8,680 bases of DNA from Bacteroidales bacterium (GCA_021647685.1 JAKIUH010000175.1:1-8680), one strand, 5' to 3'; positions 1 through 6,091 are shown, numbered from the stretch's first letter. Notes: generated by a model from the sequence alone, not told the origin. Numbers and translations: made by a program.

Positions 1-1
1 T

Positions 2-1189
2 GATGCATTTACCACCGAGGCAGGCGGGCTATGGAATGAATTTGAACCACAAGTAATTTTTCAAGCCGACTGGTCGCGGGGAGGAGATGCTATTGTGGTG
101 CGCCGAGGAATCAATAAGGTCAGTGATTTAAAAGGCAAAAAAGTAGCATTTGCCGAGATGACCCCAAGCCATACATTTCTTTTATGGTTGCTGGAAGCAG
201 GAAATATGACGCAAAACGATATTGAAGCGGTCAAGGTTGCCAGTGCAATTGATGCTGCTGATTTATTTAAAAAAGGACAAGTAGATGCAGCAGTTGTTTG
301 GAGCCCCGATGATGCTGATTGCATAGCAAAAGTAAAAGGTTCCAAAGTATTGCAAAATACCAAGCAGGCATCAAATATTATTGCCGATATTTTTATTGTT
401 AAAAAGAAATATCTTGAAAAAAACCGTAAAAAATTAGAAAAATTATTGGAGGGCTGGTTTAAAGGTGCTGCTGAAATTAACAGCTCAGATGAAGCCAAAC
501 AAAAAGCTGCTAAAATTTTAGAGCAAGGATTAGGTATGCCCTATGATTTTTGTTATGATGCCATTAACAATGTGCGCCTGTGTACCTACGGAGATAATGT
601 AAACTTTTTTGGATTAAACGCTGATTTTACGGGTGTAACCGGAGAAGATATTTACAATAAAATGGAAACTAAATACCGGAAATACGGATATATCAACGAA
701 AAAATACCTAATTGGCGTTTAATAGCCAATCCAAGTTTGGTTCTTGCCATTGAAAACAAAATGAAAAACATGGAAGGACAAGAAGCAGAAGGAGCAGCAA
801 AATTTACCGAAGTAACCGAAGAGGTGAAAACTGCCGAAGCCATTTCAACAAAATCAGTAAGTATTACCTTTGCAACAGGTTCTTATACATTAGATGATAA
901 TATGAAATACATTATCGACAATGAATTTTTGGATATTGCCAAATCATTTGCTAATGCACGTATTCGAATTGAAGGGAATACGGATAATACAGGAAGTGCA
1001 GCCGCAAACAGAGCATTATCATACAAAAGAGCTAAGGCTGTTGCCGATTATTTAATTAATGAACACGGATTTGATAAAAACCGTTTTATCATTATTGGAA
1101 ACGGACCTGATAAACCTGTTGCAAGTAATGCAACACCCGAAGGAAGAGCTAAAAACAGGCGCACTGACTTTGAATTGGTTGCAAAATAA
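2..1189 (+). CDS. ABC transporter substrate-binding protein fused to OmpA-like domain (5' partial)
   Basis: The frame is open from the window edge, so the true start and any signal or lipoprotein peptide lie upstream; the internal GTG at 95 is not a credible start. Of 395 visible residues, roughly 1-270 resemble NMT1/SsuA/TauA-like periplasmic binding proteins: DWSRGGDAIVVRRG, then VSDLKGKKVAF, then a VDAAVVWSPD stretch. A charged linker rich in Glu, Ala and Lys leads into an OmpA/Pal-type domain (about nt 854-1186) with the family hallmarks EGNTDNTGS, NRALSYKRAKAV, the RFIIIGNGPDKP turn and the terminal KNRRTDFEL. In OmpA and Pal the conserved Asp and Arg of this domain bind diaminopimelate of peptidoglycan. 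The expected role is periplasmic capture of a small solute for the permease and ATPase that follow, while held to the cell wall. The substrate is unknown; NitT/TauT-type homologues serve nitrate, sulfonates, thiamine precursors and others. I recall similar binding-protein/OmpA fusions being annotated in Bacteroidota. Family confident, substrate not. Confidence 0.9.
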   Translation, partial: DAFTTEAGGLWNEFEPQVIFQADWSRGGDAIVVRRGINKVSDLKGKKVAFAEMTPSHTFLLWLLEAGNMTQNDIEAVKVASAIDAADLFKKGQVDAAVVWSPDDADCIAKVKGSKVLQNTKQASNIIADIFIVKKKYLEKNRKKLEKLLEGWFKGAAEINSSDEAKQKAAKILEQGLGMPYDFCYDAINNVRLCTYGDNVNFFGLNADFTGVTGEDIYNKMETKYRKYGYINEKIPNWRLIANPSLVLAIENKMKNMEGQEAEGAAKFTEVTEEVKTAEAISTKSVSITFATGSYTLDDNMKYIIDNEFLDIAKSFANARIRIEGNTDNTGSAAANRALSYKRAKAVADYLINEHGFDKNRFIIIGNGPDKPVASNATPEGRAKNRRTDFELVAK

Positions 1190-1199
1190 TAAGGTCAAA

Positions 1200-1245
1200 C
1201 AGTCATCAAATGGTAAATTAGTGCCATTTGATGACTGTTTTTTTT
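1200..1245 (+). terminator. Rho-independent terminator between binding-protein and permease genes
   Basis: A perfect 14-bp inverted repeat, CAGTCATCAAATGG (1200-1213) against CCATTTGATGACTG (1224-1237), encloses a 10-nt loop and is followed at once by eight T residues (1238-1245). This is a textbook intrinsic terminator for plus-strand transcription. It lies 10 bp after the binding-protein stop and ends 23 bp before the permease ATG, with no recognisable promoter in between. Partial read-through would give more binding protein than membrane components, a common arrangement in ABC importer operons. Confidence 0.88.
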
Positions 1246-1268
1246 AAAACCTAAAAACAAATCCGGCT

Positions 1269-2378
1269 ATGAAAAAACTGTTTAAAATTGGTGGCAACTT
1301 GCCTAAAAAAACGAGCTTGATAATAGAAATATCCGGTTTGATATTTTTTATTATTCTATGGTGGTTGCTTACACATCCTTTTAACAATACAACCATTGAG
1401 TTTAATGCTGAAAACGGAAACGGTCCGTACAAATTTGAATGGAAAGGACCTGATGGTTTTGAAAAAAGTGTTGAAGTAGCCGAAGGAAGATTAAAAAATA
1501 TATCAAAAGGCAAGTATGCTGTGGTTTTAACAGATAATACCGGAGAAAAAATCGAAACAACGATTGATATTTCAAACTTAAACAAAGATACAACCATTAT
1601 TTTTCCAAAAGCAACACTTTATTCTACTGCAAATGAAAATGAAACTTTTCCTTTAGGAATTAGAATTGATGTTGTTACCCAAAGTTCAATAATTGATAAA
1701 GCAATTTTACCTTCACCACTGGCGGTTTTATCATCATTTAAAGAATTACATTTTGAAAACTATTTGGTTAAGAATGCCATTCTGTCAATCAAGCTAAATA
1801 TTTACGGGTACATTGAAGCAATAGTGCTTTCATTGATTATAGGATTTACAATAGGTTTAGTTCCTTTTTTCAGAAGTCTTTGGCGCAGGTATATTGATGC
1901 AATACGTTTTGTTCCTTTGGCAGCCGTTACCGGATTATTTATTGCATGGTTTGGTATTTATATGGGAATGAAAATCCAATTTTTGGCTTTTGGTATTTTT
2001 GTTTTCCTTGTACCTGTTGTTGTTCAACGAATTGATGAAGTTGATAAAGTATATCTGCAAACATCTTATACGTTAGGTGCTACATCATGGCAAACTATAA
2101 AAAATGTATATTGGCCCAGCGTTACTTCCAGAATTATTGATGATATTCGTGTACTCACGGCTATATCTTGGACTTATATAATTGTAGCAGAATTGGTTAA
2201 TACCGAAGAAGGAGGTTTGGGTGCACTTATTTTTAAGGCGCAACGTTCCAGCCGTTTAGATAAAGTTTTTGCGATTCTTTTATTGATTATTTTAATTGGC
2301 TTTATTCAGGATTTGATTTTTGCATGGCTGGATAAAAAGTTATATGCATTCAAATATCAAACTAAAAACCGTCGTTAA
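1269..2378 (+). CDS. ABC transporter permease (SsuC/TauC-like) with inserted SprB-like periplasmic domain
   Basis: This is a 369-residue inner-membrane permease of the binding-protein-dependent importer family. TM1 is about residues 17-35. The transport core (about 146-355) has the ILPSPLAVLSSF motif usual at the start of SsuC/TauC permeases, TM segments near 180-200, 214-232, 236-253, 295-310 and 334-352, an EAA coupling loop (TLGATSWQTIKNVYWPSV, 268-285) that docks on the ATPase, and a C-terminal AELVNTEEGGLGALIFKAQ. Between TM1 and the core lies an extra segment of about 110 residues, predicted periplasmic. Its part 42-102 reads like a SprB/PKD-type beta-sandwich repeat: GNGPYKFEWKGPDGF, then LKNISKGKYAVVLTDNTGEK. 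The family is usually 250-280 residues, and the excess is accounted for by this insert. The ATG at 1269 gives a short basic N-terminus before TM1. There is no clear ribosome binding site, as is normal in Bacteroidota. The ATPase gene follows after one base. Confidence 0.9.
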   Translation: MKKLFKIGGNLPKKTSLIIEISGLIFFIILWWLLTHPFNNTTIEFNAENGNGPYKFEWKGPDGFEKSVEVAEGRLKNISKGKYAVVLTDNTGEKIETTIDISNLNKDTTIIFPKATLYSTANENETFPLGIRIDVVTQSSIIDKAILPSPLAVLSSFKELHFENYLVKNAILSIKLNIYGYIEAIVLSLIIGFTIGLVPFFRSLWRRYIDAIRFVPLAAVTGLFIAWFGIYMGMKIQFLAFGIFVFLVPVVVQRIDEVDKVYLQTSYTLGATSWQTIKNVYWPSVTSRIIDDIRVLTAISWTYIIVAELVNTEEGGLGALIFKAQRSSRLDKVFAILLLIILIGFIQDLIFAWLDKKLYAFKYQTKNRR

Positions 2379-2379
2379 A

Positions 2380-3180
2380 ATGGGAGAAATATTTACAAAC
2401 ACAGAATTACCCGATATACTTGAAATCAGAAATGCCAATCAATCGTATGACGGTGGACAAACTTGGATTCTGAAAGATTTTAATCTTTTAGTAGAAGACA
2501 AACCCGAACAAGGACAATTTGTAATTCTATTAGGACCTTCGGGTTGTGGAAAATCAACGGTTTTACGTTATTTAGCCGGTTTACAGAAACCTACTGAGGG
2601 CGAAGTATTTATAAATGGCAAACTAAGAACCGAAGACGATCGTATTGGAATGGTTTTTCAACAGTATTCCTCGTTTCCATGGATGACAGTTTTGGAAAAT
2701 GTAGAATTGGGATTAAAATACAAAGGTGTACCAGCAAAAGAGCGACGTGAAAAAGCTATGGAGATGATTCAGATAGTAGGCTTGGAAGGGCACGAAAAAA
2801 AATACGCACAATACCCAACACTATCAGGAGGGCAGTTACAGCGTGTTGCAATAGCCAGGAGCTTATTGGTTAATCAATCCATTATTTTAATGGATGAACC
2901 TTTTGGAGCATTAGACACCAAAACACGATTAAAAATGCAAGATTTTTTAATATCGGTTTGGGAACAGGTACACCCGACCATTGTACTGGTAACCCATGAT
3001 ATTTCAGAAGCTGTTTATTTGGGTGATGATGTATATATAATGTCCACTGCACCAAGTAAGATTATAGAGCATGTAAAAATTGATTTGCCTTTTGACAGAG
3101 ATAAAACCATAAAGCGTGACCCGCGTTTTACAGAGCTGGTTTTTTATATTGAAGACCGTATGATGAGTTTAGAGCTGTGA
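2380..3180 (+). CDS. ABC transporter ATP-binding protein (TauB/SsuB-like)
   Basis: This 266-residue cytoplasmic ATPase should power the permease encoded just upstream. All nucleotide-binding motifs are present: Walker A GPSGCGKST (52-60), Q-loop Gln94 in MVFQQYSSFPWMTVLENV (typical of the nitrate/taurine/sulfonate class), signature LSGGQ (148-152), Walker B IILMDEP (168-174), D-loop FGALD (175-179) and H-loop His206 in LVTHDISEA. The C-terminal stretch MSTAPSKIIEHVKIDLPFDR also matches this subfamily. An in-frame ATG at 2320 would add 20 residues but overlaps the permease by 59 nt. I chose the ATG at 2380, one base after the permease stop, which gives tight coupling and the normal family length. 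The protein looks intact. Confidence 0.95.
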   Translation: MGEIFTNTELPDILEIRNANQSYDGGQTWILKDFNLLVEDKPEQGQFVILLGPSGCGKSTVLRYLAGLQKPTEGEVFINGKLRTEDDRIGMVFQQYSSFPWMTVLENVELGLKYKGVPAKERREKAMEMIQIVGLEGHEKKYAQYPTLSGGQLQRVAIARSLLVNQSIILMDEPFGALDTKTRLKMQDFLISVWEQVHPTIVLVTHDISEAVYLGDDVYIMSTAPSKIIEHVKIDLPFDRDKTIKRDPRFTELVFYIEDRMMSLEL

Positions 3181-3292
3181 TAGAAATTGAAATACTTAAA
3201 ATAATAAATAAGTGCTTAATATAAAATATCCATTATAAAATACGCTCTTTGCTCATGAATAGAAATATAATAAAGCAAAAACATCAAAACAC

Positions 3293-4360
3293 ATGACACT
3301 TCTATTATTTTATTTATTTCTTGCTCTATTTGTGTCTTTTCTCTGTTCAATAATGGAGTCGGTTCTACTTTCCACACCATTATCATTTTTAAATGTAAAA
3401 GAAAAAGAAGGGAATAAATCTGCCAAAACATTTATCAAACTTAAAAATAATATAGAAAGACCTTTATCAGCAATACTTTCTTTAAATACTATTGCTCATA
3501 CTATTGGTGCTGCAGGAGTAGGAGCTCAAGCAACTAAAATTTTTGGTGAAAGCTATTTTGGTATTATATCAGCCATACTTACACTTTTAATTTTAATTTT
3601 TTCAGAAATAGTCCCTAAAACAATTGGAGCCCGATATTGGAGACACATAGCTATTGCTTCCGGAATTGTCATAAATATAATGATTATAATTACTTACCCG
3701 CTTGTGATAATGACCGGTTATTTGTCAAAAATATTTTCAAAAGACAAAAATGAAGCCTCTTTAAGCAGAGAAGAAATATCTGCAATAGCACATATAGGTA
3801 CGGAAGAAGGTGTTTTTAATGAAAAAGAGAATAAAATTATTCAGAATATAATTCGTCTAAAAAACATCAAAGTTTTTGAAATAATGACACCCAGAGTTGT
3901 GGTTGCAACAGCAGATGAAAATATGACTTTAGAAGAATTTATGAAAAAGAAAAAATTTCTTCACTATTCGCGTATTCCTATTTATGCTAATAATAATGAA
4001 AATATAACAGGGTATATTTTTCGTCAAACCGTATTTGAAAAACTTGCAGAAGATAAAAACTACCTAAAATTAAGCGATATTCGAAGAAAAATCATATTCG
4101 TTCCCAAATTTCAAACAGTTACCAGACTGTGGGAAACTTTACTTCAAAAAAAAGAACACATTGCCTTAGTAGTAGATGAATACGGAGGTATGGACGGAGT
4201 TGTAACTATGGAGGACATAATTGAAACTTTGATAGGTTTAGAAATTGTTGATGAAAAAGACAGAATAGTTGATATGCAACAATATGCTCGCGAAAGATGG
4301 AATGAGCGAAAGGCTAAGTACAATATTCTGGATAGTTCAGGAGAAAAGACCTCAAAATAA
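3293..4360 (+). CDS. CNNM/CorB-type transmembrane protein with tandem CBS domains
   Basis: This 355-residue membrane protein has an N-terminal CNNM (DUF21) domain, about 1-145, with hydrophobic helices near 3-20, 60-80, 88-105 and 118-142. It shows family motifs: a SIMESVLLS segment in TM1, LSLNTIAHTIGAAGVGAQA (63-80) and SEIVPKTIGARYWRHIA (104-120). A linker with SREEISAIAHIGTEEGVF leads to paired CBS domains (about 195-255 and 262-320), with EIMTPRVVV, SRIPIY and the hallmark VVDEYGGMDGVVTMEDIIE. CNNM/CorB proteins are implicated in magnesium transport or efflux, and their CBS pairs bind adenine nucleotides. The older name is hemolysin family. The protein ends about 35 residues after CBS2, so the CorC_HlyC domain of the usual 420-residue form is missing and a Lys/Arg/Glu-rich tail replaces it. 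The 112-bp upstream gap (3181-3292) is AT-rich with no convincing promoter or terminator. No functional link to the ABC operon is evident. Confidence 0.88.
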   Translation: MTLLLFYLFLALFVSFLCSIMESVLLSTPLSFLNVKEKEGNKSAKTFIKLKNNIERPLSAILSLNTIAHTIGAAGVGAQATKIFGESYFGIISAILTLLILIFSEIVPKTIGARYWRHIAIASGIVINIMIIITYPLVIMTGYLSKIFSKDKNEASLSREEISAIAHIGTEEGVFNEKENKIIQNIIRLKNIKVFEIMTPRVVVATADENMTLEEFMKKKKFLHYSRIPIYANNNENITGYIFRQTVFEKLAEDKNYLKLSDIRRKIIFVPKFQTVTRLWETLLQKKEHIALVVDEYGGMDGVVTMEDIIETLIGLEIVDEKDRIVDMQQYARERWNERKAKYNILDSSGEKTSK

Positions 4361-4367
4361 ACAAATA

Positions 4368-4610
4368 GGGCTTGCTTAAAAACACTAAATATATTATTAA
4401 TCAATATTTATGTTTGTTTTATTGTGTCGAAATGCAAGGTTTTCAAATACAATGTTCGAAAAAGCATGCATTTATTATATACAAACCTTAATGTTTTTTG
4501 CTGCTCAGCTGCACACCTCTTTTGTATTTTGTTCAGTTTAAAACATTTATAAACATACACTTCACAAAACCCAAAATAGATGCACATCTGCGCCTTTTTT
4601 CAGCAAGCCT
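4368..4610. mobile_element. Candidate 243-bp MITE filling the convergent intergenic gap
   Basis: The left end GGCTTGCTTAAAAA (4369-4382) is the inverse of the right end TTTTTCAGCAAGCC (4596-4609), with 13 of 14 positions matching. One unpaired position outside this on each side (4368 and 4610), both ends are bounded by TA (4366-4367 and 4611-4612), the target duplication expected of Tc1/mariner or IS630-type elements. The interior is AT-rich and has no open frame of note. The element begins 7 bp after the CNNM stop and ends 3 bp before the epimerase stop, so the gap is essentially this one element. A chance inverted repeat in AT-rich DNA, or a remnant of converging terminators, remains possible. 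No second copy is visible in the window. Confidence 0.4.
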
Positions 4611-4613
4611 TAA

Positions 4614-5645
4614 TTAATCAAAAAAGTTTTCATCAATCAAATCTACACCAATACCCGGCTCATTATTTGCCAATGCTTTACCTTTAACAACTTCAAGCCC
4701 ATCAAAAGGATCGTTCGAAATTAACAAATTACCATCTAAATCGGCAAAATCAACAGCCGCAGCCAATTGTGCCGCAGCCGATACGGCACATGATGTTTCC
4801 GTCATACAACCCAACATTACTTGCATACCCAATGCACGAGCAATACTTAACATTTCACGAGCATTGCGCATACCACCACATTTCATCAATTTAATATTGA
4901 TTCCGTGATAAATATCCTTTGCTTTTACAACATCGGCAATTCCTTGCACACCTTCATCTGCAATAATTGGTAAAGGGCTCTTTGATGTTAACCAAGCCAA
5001 GTCATCTATCAAGTCTTTGGGCATGGGCTGTTCAATAAAAAGCGTATTTTGCTCTTTAAGCCAATAAATCAAATCTAATGCTTGCTCTCGATCTTTCCAA
5101 CCTTGATTAATATCTACAGCAATAGGTTTATCTGTAACGGAACGAATAACTTTAACTATTTCTTTATCATTATCACGTCCTAGTTTTACTTTCAGAATTT
5201 TATAGGGTGCTGCTTCTTTTACTTTCTCCCGGATAACTTCCTCGCTATCAATACCAATAGTATAAGTGGTTAACGGAGTTTTCTCTTTTGTAAATCCCCA
5301 TATCTGATACCATGCTCTATTCATAATTTTACCCAACAAATCATGCAAAGCAATATCAACAGAAGCTTTTGCCGCCGAATTTTTCGGAGCTATCTTATCC
5401 ACATAGTTTAAAATATCAGCTAATTGAAAGGGATCTTTAAATTGTTTTAAGTCAACTTTTGATAAAAATTTTATCACCGTTTCATGCGATTCTCCAAGAT
5501 ACGGAGGCATAGATGCTTCGCCGTATCCTACATAATTCTCATACTCAATTTTAGTAAGAACCACAGGTGTTGTACTTCTGGAACTCTGCGCCAAAGTAAA
5601 TTGGTGTTTTAAATGTAAAGTATAGGATTTAAACGTAAGTTTCAT
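4614..5645 (-). CDS. Dipeptide epimerase (L-Ala-D/L-Glu epimerase type, enolase superfamily)
   Basis: This 343-residue enzyme of the muconate-lactonizing subgroup should interconvert L-Ala-D-Glu and L-Ala-L-Glu in murein-peptide recycling, in the cytoplasm (no signal peptide). The capping domain begins MKLTFKSYTLHLKHQFTLA and contains GYGEASMPPYLGE. The barrel has the KxK pair (Lys152, Lys154 in LKVKLG), metal ligands Asp178 (AVDINQGW), Glu205 (FIEQPMP) and Asp230 (IIADEG), the strand-six lysine region INIKLMKCGG (249-258), GCMTETS (279-285) and the Asp302-x-Asp304 motif that in dipeptide epimerases binds the substrate ammonium group. Length and motifs closely match Bacteroides homologues as I remember them. 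In-frame ATGs at 5678 and 5669 would add 11 or 8 residues, but those lie inside an intergenic repeat, so the start at 5645 is preferred. Exact dipeptide specificity is not certain. The gene is transcribed alone, divergent from uvrA and convergent with the CNNM gene. Confidence 0.93.
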   Translation of the reverse strand: MKLTFKSYTLHLKHQFTLAQSSRSTTPVVLTKIEYENYVGYGEASMPPYLGESHETVIKFLSKVDLKQFKDPFQLADILNYVDKIAPKNSAAKASVDIALHDLLGKIMNRAWYQIWGFTKEKTPLTTYTIGIDSEEVIREKVKEAAPYKILKVKLGRDNDKEIVKVIRSVTDKPIAVDINQGWKDREQALDLIYWLKEQNTLFIEQPMPKDLIDDLAWLTSKSPLPIIADEGVQGIADVVKAKDIYHGINIKLMKCGGMRNAREMLSIARALGMQVMLGCMTETSCAVSAAAQLAAAVDFADLDGNLLISNDPFDGLEVVKGKALANNEPGIGVDLIDENFFD

Positions 5646-5675
5646 GTGATTATTTTTAACTATTTTCATTTGCCA

Positions 5676-5767
5676 CATGGAACATCCACTAATATCAGGG
5701 GGTTCGCTTATTTATACCTAAATATTCATGCCCCTGTGTGTTTATTATTAATCATGGATGTTTCATG
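5676..5767. repeat. Palindromic unit 1 (92 bp)
   Basis: The ends CATGGAACATCCA (5676-5688) and TGGATGTTTCATG (5755-5767) are inverted repeats of 13 bp with a single G-T position. Inside, CAGGGG (5696-5701) faces CCCCTG (5731-5736), a second inverted pair, and GTGTGTTTATTATTAATCA follows. Unit 3 shares both ends, the ATCA..GGG segment and the CCCTGTGT segment. Confidence 0.8.
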
Positions 5768-5797
5768 AGTTTATTTTTTAATTATTTTTTAATGTCT

Positions 5798-5869
5798 CAT
5801 GGAACCGCATGATTAAAATAATCATTTCCCAGTGTGTTTAATAATTATTTTAATCATGCTTGTTTCATG
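5798..5869. repeat. Palindromic unit 2 (72 bp) with perfect 16-bp inner inverted repeat
   Basis: The outer arms CATGGAAC (5798-5805) and GTTTCATG (5862-5869) pair with one G-T. After a small internal bulge, GCATGATTAAAATAAT (5807-5822) and ATTATTTTAATCATGC (5844-5859) pair perfectly over 16 bp around a 21-nt loop containing TTTCCCAGTGTG. The whole unit can fold into one long hairpin. It follows no T-tract typical of a terminator and lies far from both genes' ends. Confidence 0.82.
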
Positions 5870-5894
5870 TGATTATTTTAAATTGTTTTTATTT

Positions 5895-5926
5895 ATTCGC
5901 TATCGCTCATGAGGGCTAAAGCCGTT
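5895..5926. repeat. 32-bp insertion within the third linker
   Basis: Aligning linkers 5639-5688 and 5862-5943 leaves one clean 32-bp gap, between ...TTTTTATTT and GCCACATGGAAC. The inserted segment carries a TCGCTATCGCTCATGAG stretch and a GGCT-AA-AGCC mini-hairpin (5914-5923), and is more GC-rich than its surroundings. A related stretch, TCGCAAGCTCGTGAG, occurs at 5991-6005 inside unit 3, which is longer than unit 1 in the same way. These look like copies of a second small element inserted into the palindrome array. Confidence 0.6.
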
Positions 5927-5930
5927 GCCA

Positions 5931-6057
5931 CATGGAACATCCACAAACATCAAAGGGTACACTTATTTAATCTACTTACATAATCATTACTCGCAAGCTC
6001 GTGAGATCGCTTTGCTAAGTTTCCCTGTGTCTGCCAGCCGGTGAATGGATGTTTCAT
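5931..6057. repeat. Palindromic unit 3 (127 bp)
   Basis: The ends CATGGAACATCCA (5931-5943) and TGGATGTTTCAT (6046-6057) form a 12-bp inverted repeat with one G-T, matching unit 1 almost exactly. AAAGGGTACACTTATTTA (5952-5969) parallels unit 1's GGGGGTTCGCTTATTTA, and CCCTGTGT (6023-6030) recurs. The middle is enlarged by about 30 bp of more GC-rich sequence (about 5989-6020). Confidence 0.75.
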
Positions 6058-6091
6058 ATCTGAAATTTTTGCACTGAACATGATTGCAAGT

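Larger units (their letters stand above)
5639..6057. repeat. Array of alternating inverted motifs forming nested palindromes
   Basis: The divergent epimerase-uvrA gap has no gene. It holds seven alternating motifs. R (GTTTCATG) occurs at 5639, 5760, 5862 and, ending CATA, 6051. L (CATGGAAC) occurs at 5676, 5798 and 5931. Each L can pair with the R on either side. L-to-R segments (units 1-3) contain a GGG or TTCCC element and a CCCTGTGT or CCCAGTGTG element. R-to-L segments are AT-rich linkers. Linkers 5639-5688 and 5862-5943 match at 46 of 50 aligned bases once a 32-bp insertion is removed. The remaining stretch up to 6142 holds only the uvrA promoter region. The repeats differ in sequence and spacing, so this is neither a CRISPR array nor a simple tandem repeat. 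It may be a cluster of REP/MITE-like elements or a structured RNA; the function is unknown. Confidence 0.85.

Noticed and set aside
95..97. GTG as start of the binding-protein gene
   Set aside because: The same frame is open back to base 2 and encodes recognisable family sequence (GGLWNEF, DWSRGGDAI), so the gene is simply cut by the window edge.
61..498. Minus-strand open frame, with similar ones at 652-843, 1244-1597, 1402-1593, 3216-3431, 4144-4404 and 7816-8064
   Set aside because: Nearly all lie wholly or largely inside confidently identified genes on the other strand (3216-3431 also covers part of the gap before the CNNM gene), lack recognisable domains and have low-complexity translations typical of shadow frames.
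1059..1247. Small plus-strand frame overlapping the binding-protein end and the terminator
   Set aside because: It is out of frame inside the OmpA domain and runs through the terminator hairpin, so it has no independent support.
2320..2379. Upstream ATG for the ATPase adding 20 residues
   Set aside because: It overlaps the permease coding region by 59 nt and the extra residues do not resemble the family. The ATG at 2380 gives the normal length.
3181..3292. Promoter for the CNNM gene
   Set aside because: The region is AT-rich, but I found no TAnnTTTG element at a suitable distance.
4436..4499. Intrinsic terminator for the CNNM gene
   Set aside because: AAGGTTT and AAACCTT pair over only 7 AT-rich bp around a 40-nt loop before a T6 tract, which is too weak to call.
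5646..5678. N-terminal extension of the epimerase (starts at 5678 or 5669)
   Set aside because: The extension is encoded by the linker of the repeat array, which has non-coding copies elsewhere, and homologues start at MKLTF-like sequences.
5639..6057. CRISPR array
   Set aside because: The repeated motifs alternate in orientation, are only 8-13 bp, and have spacing from about 30 to 120 bp with diverged copies. There are no regular direct repeats and no cas genes.
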